From Diabrotica undecimpunctata (taxonomy: Eukaryota > Arthropoda > Insecta > Coleoptera > Chrysomelidae): a stretch of DNA of 64,000 nucleotides. Within the stretch, counting starts at the first letter, position 1, and the number at the start of each line of letters is the position of its first letter. The translations under genes were made by a program, and so were the position numbers. Of this stretch, positions 57,439 to 64,000 are shown piece by piece. The notes beneath the pieces are model-generated. The model saw nothing but the letters and a program-made list of their open reading frames with translations, did no database searches and had not been told where the DNA came from. The stretch spans positions 930,001 through 994,000 of the forward strand of contig NC_092806.1 of assembly GCF_040954645.1 (NCBI RefSeq), in the 5' to 3' direction.

Positions 57439-57822
57439 TTGAAAATATCGCAGCTTTACATTTGAAGGAAGGGAAAGAGATCTGGAATAAGTACAGGTGA
57501 TCCAGAGATAAAAACATATAACATTGAGGGAATTTGAATTTGAAAGTATTTTGACAATTTTTCCAGGGAATATAAATTTGATTTATTGATTGATCGTAGT
57601 TAGTGGATATTTACTGCTATTGAATTATTTGATTTTATTTTCTTTACCAATCGTACATTTGATATTTATTTTGAATTATTTGAATTTTACTGATTGCATA
57701 TTTGATATTTGTCGTGAAAATTTAATACATTTGGGGAGAAATATTGTCGTGTTCTGAAACATATAGAGTGTTGTAAAAGTTCACATTTGGCGGGGACAAA
57801 AACAATAACAAAAAGTAACAAC
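57439..57822 (+). other. Untranslated leader of the LTR element
   Basis: About 380 AT-rich bases lie between the primer binding site and the first ATG of gag. Upstream of that ATG, the motif TTGGCGGGGACAAAAAC at 57,787 is in frame with gag. It resembles the motif at the pol start (59,352) and the polypurine tract. Packaging signals would be expected here, but none can be named. Confidence 0.5.
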
Positions 57823-59286
57823 ATGTCTGTCACAAGGAGACAAAGTAAAATGCAGGAAAGGAAGGAGGATAACAGAGAAGAGGAAACAATTGTTGAAGAA
57901 GGATCGGATAATGAAGGAAATGTTACAATAGTTGAGGAGAAAAAAGAATTATCAGGAATAGAGAAAATATTACAACTAATGCAAATACAGACACAAACAA
58001 TGGCAGAAACAAAACAAACAATAGAGAAAAACCAAAAAGAAACATCACTAAAAATGGAAGAAAACCAACGGGAAACAAAACAAACAATGAACAATATAGA
58101 GCAGCGTCTGGAAAACTATGAACAGGAAATTAGAGGATGTGTTGAGGGGATAAAGAAAGAACTGATACAACAAATAGAAGAGATTAATGAAATTAAAAAT
58201 GATATGAAAGAACAAGAAATGAGAATTAAAGATAATTTGGAGGAATTAGAAAGCAAACTTGAAAATGTAATGAAAGATAGTAAGACGGTCCAGAAAAAGG
58301 AATTAGAACAGTTAGAAGAAAAATTTGAAATGGCGCTACAAGAAGACAGGAAGGAAGTAGAAAGAAGATTAAAGCAAAATGAAAAACAAATGGCAGAAAT
58401 TGAACTAAGAGGGGTAGAGAGAAAAGAAGTTATTATCCATGGAACAAGCGAGGCGAAAATACAATTTGGCGGGGATATTCGGAAAACACACCCAGTACCG
58501 TTTGTTAAAAATTTGAAAACCAAATTACAACATATTAGATATTTTGACGATTGCAAAGAAACAATTAGAAACCATTTGAAAGAAGGAGCAGCGTTATGGT
58601 ATGAAAGCAAGGAAGATGAGTTTGAAAACTGGACAGATTTTGAAAATAAATTTCTCAACTATTTCTGGGGGAAAAATAAACAGAGAGAAATCAACCAAGA
58701 GCTACAGAATGGAAAATATCACGAAAAAATGGGAATATCTGAAGAAAGATATGCTTTGCAGATATATAACAATTCAAAATATCTAGAATACAAATATTCT
58801 ACCGAACAGCTGGTAGAAATGATCAGCAGACATTTTGAGGAAACGTTGGAAGATCACGTGATTTTGAGAAACTATCAAGATATTGATAGTTTGTGCCAAT
58901 TCCTTCAATTAAAAGAAGCGAAAAGAAAAGAAATGAGAAATAGAAGACAACATGACCAATATAATGGAGCGGAAAGAAGGTATTCATCAAATTATGACCA
59001 GAGAAACCGACATCCCAGATCAACAAACGAATATAGGCCGAGAAATTACAATAATTACAATAGACAACAAAATTACGATAACCGGAATGATACACAAAAT
59101 AGAACAAATGAAAATCACAACAGGAATAGAGATGCACAAAATCCTCCGAATAGGAATACGAACGAACAAAGGGACGATAGAAATAATCAGAGATTCCAAC
59201 GACAAAACAGAAGAGAGATGAATCATGTGGCAATAGAAAAGGAGGAAGAAGAAGTATTCAATGAATCCAGACAGGATTTTCAATAA
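57823..59286 (+). CDS. Gag-like structural protein of the Ty3/Gypsy element
   Basis: Gag assembles the virus-like particle that carries the element's RNA. The frame from ATG 57,823 gives 487 residues (MSVTRRQSKMQ...). It is also open upstream to 57,787 but has no ATG there. The N-terminal half is a long, highly charged coiled coil rich in E, K and Q (about 60-210). A capsid-type retrotransposon Gag domain follows, with the typical order FDDC..TI..HLK.GAALWY, then W.DFE.KFL..FW, then ISRHFE. The last about 100 residues are very rich in R, N, Q and Y (for example RNRRQHDQYNGAERR, NYNNYNRQQNYDN) and must bind RNA in place of a CCHC zinc knuckle, which is absent. No frameshift or stop is present. 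The stop TAA is at 59,284. Confidence 0.93.
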   Translation: MSVTRRQSKMQERKEDNREEETIVEEGSDNEGNVTIVEEKKELSGIEKILQLMQIQTQTMAETKQTIEKNQKETSLKMEENQRETKQTMNNIEQRLENYEQEIRGCVEGIKKELIQQIEEINEIKNDMKEQEMRIKDNLEELESKLENVMKDSKTVQKKELEQLEEKFEMALQEDRKEVERRLKQNEKQMAEIELRGVERKEVIIHGTSEAKIQFGGDIRKTHPVPFVKNLKTKLQHIRYFDDCKETIRNHLKEGAALWYESKEDEFENWTDFENKFLNYFWGKNKQREINQELQNGKYHEKMGISEERYALQIYNNSKYLEYKYSTEQLVEMISRHFEETLEDHVILRNYQDIDSLCQFLQLKEAKRKEMRNRRQHDQYNGAERRYSSNYDQRNRHPRSTNEYRPRNYNNYNRQQNYDNRNDTQNRTNENHNRNRDAQNPPNRNTNEQRDDRNNQRFQRQNRREMNHVAIEKEEEEVFNESRQDFQ

Positions 59287-62200
59287 GGCATCCACTAAAC
59301 AAAAGTAAAAAACTCTCCGGTATATTTTGTCACCCGAGAGAGTTTATACAGTTGGCGGGAAACGAAAAACAAAATTCTAATTCCAGTCTAATTTTTTTAG
59401 ATGCATTTATAAAACATAAAGCGATTAAAATTCTGATTGATTCTGGATCGGAAATTTCGTTAATCAATAAAAAACTAGTAAAAGAATTAAATATGGACAG
59501 ATTTGTGTATAAGATTCCGAGGGTTGCTTTAGTGGGTGCAAATAATAAAAAATTGACGACAGTAAACGAAGGTTTAGGAGTACGGATCAGAGTGGGAGAC
59601 CAATTCTATATTATGCAATGTGTGGTGATCGAAGATCTAAATCATGATATGATAGCGGGAATTGATGAATTGAGTGAAAAACATATCACCATCAATTTTT
59701 CGGAAAATCAACTGGAAATCAGAGCAGAACCAGACAACATAGAAGAAGAAAAGGAAACAGATAGGAGAAAATTTTCTGAAAGGATAAATGGACAAGAAAA
59801 ACATAAAGAAATCAATATGACGGTAGAGGATAAATCGAAAGCTCAAGAAAAAAATCAATCCGAAGAGGAAAAGAGAATAAAAAAAAAGAAGAAGAGTTCG
59901 AAAAGAAAGCAGGAAAAAAAAGAAGCTATAAGCAGAGAAATGAAAGGAATAGAAACATGGTGCTCGGAATACCAGATAGAAATTAAAGATAAAGAAAAAA
60001 TAGAAGAAGAAATAACGGAAGAGGACAGAGAAGAAATGGCAATTATGGACGAGAATCCAGAATTTTGTGAAGAAGTAATACGGACAGTGAACACATGTGA
60101 ACAAACTGAGGATGAAAGAAAAATAATATGTGGAGAAAACATGGAGAAGGAAATAGAGAAGATTTTAGAAAATTATGGAGATCTCATTAATGAAGAAAGC
60201 CGAGTGGCTAAAAATTATGAACATTCTTTTAAAGTTAAAAACTTAGAAAATTTTAAATCGAAAACATATCCAATCCCGTATAAATACAGGCAAAGCGTCG
60301 GACAGGAAATTGAAAATATGATCAAAGACAAGGTGATCGAAAGATGTGACTCTCCATATATCAACCCGATAGTATGCGTAAAAAAATCAAATGGTGATTT
60401 GCGATTATGTTTAGATGCAAGAAACATTAATTCGCACACAATCGCGCAATACGAAGCGCCTTTGAACATAGAAGCCATTTTTGGACGAATCACAGGATCA
60501 CACATTTTCTCCAAAATCGATTTGAAACACAGTTTTTGGTTAATACCTTTGGCAGAAAAGTGTCGAAATTATACCGCTTTTTCTATCGACGGAGTGGTGT
60601 ACCGATTTAGGGTAGTACCATTTGGACTACAAAGTGCATGCGCTGCTTTGGTTCGCGCATTACACACAATTTTAAATAGGCATGGAGAATTTGTTGTACA
60701 TTACATAGATGATTTATTAATTTTCTCACCGGATATAACAAGCCATCTACGACATATTCATACTGTTCTCGAAGAACTTGATCAAGCCGGATTAAAATTA
60801 AATATTCAAAAGTGTCAGTTTTTCCAAAAAGAGGTATTGTATTTAGGATTCAAATTAGACACAAAAGGGATTAGTCTTGCAGAAGATAGAATCGAAGTCA
60901 TAAACAACTACCCTAGGCCAACCAATTTAAAAACTTTGCGGGGATTTTTAGGAATGGTAAACTATTTCAAAAAGCTGATACCAGACCTCAGTACAAAAGA
61001 AATACCGCTAATAGCATTACTTAAGAAAAATGTCAGATGGAAATGGGGAACGGAACAAGAAATCGCTTTCAAAAATTTAAAAGGAGCGTTTTCCACAGCT
61101 GTAAGAGTGCACCACCCAAGATATGAGCAACCTTTCATTCTCAGGACCGATGCTTCCATAAAAAAATTTGCAGGGGTGTTATCACAGATACAAGACGATA
61201 TAGAGGTGCCAATATGTTTTGTTTCCCGTGTAACCAAAACGTATGAGAGAAAATACAGCGTTACTGAATTAGAGTTTGCCAGTGTGTTATTTTGTGTAAA
61301 CAAATTACGTTTTTACCTACTTGGGGCAAGATTCACCATTGAAACGGACCACGCAGCGTTGATACACATAATGAAAAATAGGTTGGTAAATAATAGAATT
61401 CATAGGGGCATTCTTTTACTCCAAGAATATGATTTTGAATTTAAATATATCAAAGGAACGGACAATATTTTGGCTGATGCGTTGACGAGAGATGAACAAT
61501 TCCGCAAAGAGGACCACAAAACTCTCCACGTAGGCATGAACATAATGAGAGAAGAAGCAGGCTTATTTTCGTTGGCCAAAATCAGGGAAAATCAGGAAGA
61601 ATTGAATGAAAGAGAAAAGCAAAGGGCTGAACAAGAAAATAACCTATATTTTAAGAGGGTCGATGGTAAAGAACTCTATGTAATCACGGAGCAAATGGCA
61701 AAAGAAGTTTTTTTAAAGTTACACTGTGACAACGGACATATTGGAAGTAGAAAGGTGTGGCTTATGTTCAGGGAGAACTACATTTGTCGACAGGACTATA
61801 CAATAGCCAAGGAGGTGACTCGAAATTGTGTGACATGCCAAAAGTGTAAAAGTAGGAACTTTAAAAATGAAAACGTCACAAAAAACGTCGTAGCTCGGAA
61901 GAAACTGGATATTGTTGCTATTGATATGTTGAGCGATTTGATACCAACAACTCAAAGGAATAAACACATATTAGTTATGGTGGATCTTTTCTCAAAATAT
62001 GTTAAATTGTACGCATGCAGAACCACAAAAGGAATTGAAATACTTAGGAAGATAGACAATTTTATAGAAACGGTGGGAAGACCAGACAATATTTTATTGG
62101 ACAATGCGACATATTTTAGGAACGAACGTTTTAAAAGGGAATTAAGAGAGAGAGGCATCGATACAAAATTTATAAGCATCCGTCATCCACAGAGCAACCC

Positions 62201-62705
62201 ATCGGAGCGTTTTATACAAGAAGTCACAAAATTTCTACGAATTGCCGCGGAAGAACATCATCGACATTGGGACAGAAAAGTGTTTGAGATCGAGACCTAT
62301 TTGAATTGTGCTCCAAATACGGTTACCAAAGAGACGCCTTTATATATAATGAAAGGAACAATGCCTACAAGACCGTGGGAAGACACCGCCCCCAAACAAT
62401 ACGAAGAAGTGATCGAATTGGTTCAAAGAAGATTGAGACGAAGTGGAGAGAAATATCTCCAAAGACAAGAGAGAACCCGAAGAAGAAGGCCGATCAAATT
62501 CCAGAAAGGAGATAAAGTCTTAGTGAAGGCACTGAGGGTGTCGAATTTACAAAATGGTATTTGTGCTAAATTGATGCCGATATTTGAAGGTCCATATAGG
62601 GTCAATACGGAAAATGGGGTAAATAGTTATGAATTAGCGCACATAGAGACAGGAAACATACGGGGTATTTTTAACATTCACGACATCTATCAATATCATG
62701 AATAG
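59265..62705 (+). CDS. Pol polyprotein (protease, reverse transcriptase, RNase H, integrase)
   Basis: Residues are counted from the TTG at 59,352 (1,117 residues). The frame is open from 59,265, so it overlaps the end of gag by 22 bases in the -1 frame. The order is: protease with active site LIDSGSE (28-34); a 150-residue lysine/glutamate-rich linker; reverse transcriptase with LRLCLDARN (350-358), FSKIDLKHSF (386-395) and catalytic YIDD (451-454); RNase H with RTDASIKKFAGVL (598-610), VTELE (637-641) and ETDHA (664-668); integrase zinc finger H791, H796, C826, C829; integrase core D858, D917, E952 (34 residues between the last two); and a basic C-terminal domain. All catalytic residues are present with no stop. 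The first in-frame ATG (59,493) lies after the protease active site, so normal initiation would lose protease. Production as a Gag-Pol fusion by -1 frameshifting is the likeliest route. Confidence 0.95.
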   Translation: MQTGFSIRHPLNKSKKLSGIFCHPREFIQLAGNEKQNSNSSLIFLDAFIKHKAIKILIDSGSEISLINKKLVKELNMDRFVYKIPRVALVGANNKKLTTVNEGLGVRIRVGDQFYIMQCVVIEDLNHDMIAGIDELSEKHITINFSENQLEIRAEPDNIEEEKETDRRKFSERINGQEKHKEINMTVEDKSKAQEKNQSEEEKRIKKKKKSSKRKQEKKEAISREMKGIETWCSEYQIEIKDKEKIEEEITEEDREEMAIMDENPEFCEEVIRTVNTCEQTEDERKIICGENMEKEIEKILENYGDLINEESRVAKNYEHSFKVKNLENFKSKTYPIPYKYRQSVGQEIENMIKDKVIERCDSPYINPIVCVKKSNGDLRLCLDARNINSHTIAQYEAPLNIEAIFGRITGSHIFSKIDLKHSFWLIPLAEKCRNYTAFSIDGVVYRFRVVPFGLQSACAALVRALHTILNRHGEFVVHYIDDLLIFSPDITSHLRHIHTVLEELDQAGLKLNIQKCQFFQKEVLYLGFKLDTKGISLAEDRIEVINNYPRPTNLKTLRGFLGMVNYFKKLIPDLSTKEIPLIALLKKNVRWKWGTEQEIAFKNLKGAFSTAVRVHHPRYEQPFILRTDASIKKFAGVLSQIQDDIEVPICFVSRVTKTYERKYSVTELEFASVLFCVNKLRFYLLGARFTIETDHAALIHIMKNRLVNNRIHRGILLLQEYDFEFKYIKGTDNILADALTRDEQFRKEDHKTLHVGMNIMREEAGLFSLAKIRENQEELNEREKQRAEQENNLYFKRVDGKELYVITEQMAKEVFLKLHCDNGHIGSRKVWLMFRENYICRQDYTIAKEVTRNCVTCQKCKSRNFKNENVTKNVVARKKLDIVAIDMLSDLIPTTQRNKHILVMVDLFSKYVKLYACRTTKGIEILRKIDNFIETVGRPDNILLDNATYFRNERFKRELRERGIDTKFISIRHPQSNPSERFIQEVTKFLRIAAEEHHRHWDRKVFEIETYLNCAPNTVTKETPLYIMKGTMPTRPWEDTAPKQYEEVIELVQRRLRRSGEKYLQRQERTRRRRPIKFQKGDKVLVKALRVSNLQNGICAKLMPIFEGPYRVNTENGVNSYELAHIETGNIRGIFNIHDIYQYHE
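59311..59344 (+). other. Bulged hairpin between gag stop and pol, possible recoding signal
   Basis: AACTCTCCGG (59,311-59,320) pairs with CCGAGAGAGTT (59,334-59,344) around a 13-base loop, with a single A bulge. It lies 25 bases after the gag stop and 41 before the TTG at 59,352. A heptamer A-AAA-AAC (59,307-59,313) in gag phase touches the stem, but two gag-frame stops (59,284 and 59,296) precede it. Confidence 0.7.
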
Positions 62706-62786
62706 ATTTTAATAACATAGTGAAATAATTTGATCCTAGAAAACTTTTGTCATTTTTAAAATTTAACAAAGAGTTTTCGGCAGATC
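62706..62786 (+). other. Short untranslated region after pol
   Basis: Only about 80 bases lie between the pol stop and the polypurine tract. There is no envelope frame and no splice acceptor-like feature that suggests one. Confidence 0.7.
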
Positions 62787-62800
62787 AAATGGCGGGGATT
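62787..62800 (+). promoter_or_regulatory. Polypurine tract
   Basis: AAATGGCGGGGATT ends exactly at the 3' LTR start. GGCGGGGA is the purine core, interrupted by one C. Such a tract primes plus-strand DNA synthesis. Similar words occur before gag (57,788), before pol (59,353) and in the LTR (56,432). Confidence 0.75.
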
Positions 62801-64000
62801 TGTTATGATATGTAAAATCGAGAAAAATATTGGTTTGTTTAAAAATATTTCAAAGTTCAAAAACATTAAAATAATTCAGATAAGTAGGATAATATCCAAC
62901 AAACATTTCGGAGAAGGAAAGTTATTAAATCCTTGAATTACCTGTACCAAACAAAATGTAAGCTTTACATCAATCATTTCTTTGTTATACGTGAGTGACC
63001 CGCATAAGTTTAAGTGAAAGCCAAAGAATTGAACGGGGTTTTTCAAAATCCATTAATGCAGTGATTAAAGACAATAGAAGGGATTATAGAAAGAGGTTTT
63101 TGTTAGTTTTTAAGATTTATAGAAAAATATTATTTGTAAATAAGTTTTAGGAAATTTATAATTATAGGTAAAAATTTGTTTGTTATCGGAATGAAGAAAT
63201 GGGGGAATTGTGACGAGTTGTGATTGGCGGAGATTGAAAAAGGTGGAATAAGTGTGTGGGAGAAAGTTTAGCGAGATTGAGGAGAGAGAAAAGATAGAGT
63301 CAGTTGGTTTTCCAGATCTGTAAGAGGAACAAGGATTGTTCTCTGGCGGTTCCTGAGAAGTAGCAAGCAGTAGTGTTGAATGTTAGTGAGTTTTTGTGGA
63401 GTTAGTGTATCTGACAGAAGCTGGAGCAGCAAAATATTGTAAGTCATATTTTCCTACTTATATTCCAAGAGTCACTGTTCAGGCCAACGAGAGATTCAGT
63501 TTATCGTAAAGAGAAGATATTCCAAGAGTCATTTTTCACTCGGGCCAACGAGAGATTCAGTTTATCGAGAGGAGAAAGGCTATCATAATTTGAATGATTT
63601 GTGCTTTTGAAGGAGATCATTAAGGACGATATACTTGCAACAATCTGTTGTACGATTGCTGATTACATAGGGAGCGGTTGAGAGTCGATAATATAGTCTA
63701 CAAGGAACAGGGATTTGGACCACTCATCATCAGAGAGAGATATTTTGTTTCTGCAGTTTTTTTTTCTTTTATTGATAACAAAATTTTTACACGTAATTTG
63801 GAAAGGATATAAATATTTTGATTAGGAGAGTTAGAATAGTTTGGGATTTTGAGATTTCAATTAATATTGTTTGTACCATTAGTTTTGATTGTTCACGTAC
63901 GGAGAACAAAATTTTGAGAATCCTTATATGAGATTTGTTTATTGAAAACTTTTGAGTGTGAATTATTTCATTATTTTTATTTCAATATATAGTGTTAGAT
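62801..64000 (+). repeat. 3' long terminal repeat (partial)
   Basis: It begins TGTTATGATATG and matches 56,009-57,208 throughout as read by eye, with no gap. The window ends inside it, so the last 200 or so bases and the right-hand target-site duplication are missing. Confidence 0.95.

Larger units (their letters stand above)
56009..64000 (+). mobile_element. Young, structurally complete Ty3/Gypsy LTR retrotransposon (3' LTR cut by window end)
   Basis: The element is made of a 5' LTR, primer binding site, leader, gag (57,823-59,286), pol (59,265-62,705), polypurine tract and the first 1,200 bases of the 3' LTR. No envelope frame follows pol. The domain order protease, reverse transcriptase, RNase H, integrase defines Ty3/Gypsy (Metaviridae). 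The two LTRs keep a constant offset of 6,792 bases. I saw no difference between them over all 1,200 comparable positions, so the insertion is recent. If the LTR is about 1,410 bases the full element is about 8.2 kb. Both frames are intact, so this copy may still be able to move. Confidence 0.95.

Noticed and set aside
59307..59313. A-AAA-AAC slippery heptamer as the gag-pol frameshift site
   Set aside because: In gag phase it lies after two stop codons (59,284 and 59,296), so ribosomes reading gag would not normally reach it. It also overlaps the hairpin stem.
57687..60142. Minus-strand hydrophobic and serine-rich frames of up to 180 codons opposite gag and pol
   Set aside because: They are antisense shadows of the purine-rich, charged gag and linker coding sequence. 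Their Ser/Phe/Ile richness follows from complementing Lys/Glu/Arg codons.
62706..62800. Envelope gene after pol, which would make the element an errantivirus
   Set aside because: Only about 95 bases separate the pol stop from the LTR. There is no room and no frame.
1..64000. CRISPR arrays, bacterial operons, rRNA or standard tRNA genes
   Set aside because: Nothing of the kind is visible. The composition, splice sites and transposons are those of an animal nuclear genome.

Overview
This is an AT-rich animal genomic window, almost certainly from an insect and most likely a beetle. I infer this from the dense wreckage of insect-type LINEs (many with AAG-rich tails), Penelope-like, Helitron, hAT-like and mariner-like relics, a type II membrane GalNAc-transferase gene, and a PAN/apple-type exon with insect-style splice sites. 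The species call is inference; nothing in the window fixes it.

Layout. From 1 to about 43.4 kb there is no intact host gene. The stretch is a graveyard of short, 5'-truncated, frameshifted non-LTR retrotransposon (LINE) pieces on both strands. Between them lie foldback and terminal-inverted-repeat elements (2.04-2.61, 2.69-3.14, 5.75-5.90, 18.28-18.83, 21.6-22.4 kb), a retroposed insert with target-site duplications (4.11-4.36 kb), a Helitron helicase relic (11.86-12.14 kb), fragments of two or three cut-and-paste transposases, AT microsatellites, and several repeat-free, somewhat GC-richer islands that could be regulatory.

The only complete host gene is an intronless polypeptide GalNAc-transferase on the minus strand (43,656-45,503). 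A second host gene is represented by one exon, also minus (52,219-52,420). It carries a cysteine-rich PAN-like module, and its other exons were not found here.

The right end (56,009 to the window edge) holds the most striking object: a young Ty3/Gypsy LTR retrotransposon. It has LTRs of about 1.4 kb that look identical over all 1,200 comparable bases, an intact gag, an intact pol (protease, reverse transcriptase, RNase H, integrase), a primer binding site and a polypurine tract. Its pol has no ATG ahead of the protease. Pol lies in the -1 frame relative to gag with a short overlap, and a bulged hairpin sits just after the gag stop, so pol is probably made by an unusual recoding event. The element inserted beside a Penelope-like relic that ends in an AT microsatellite.
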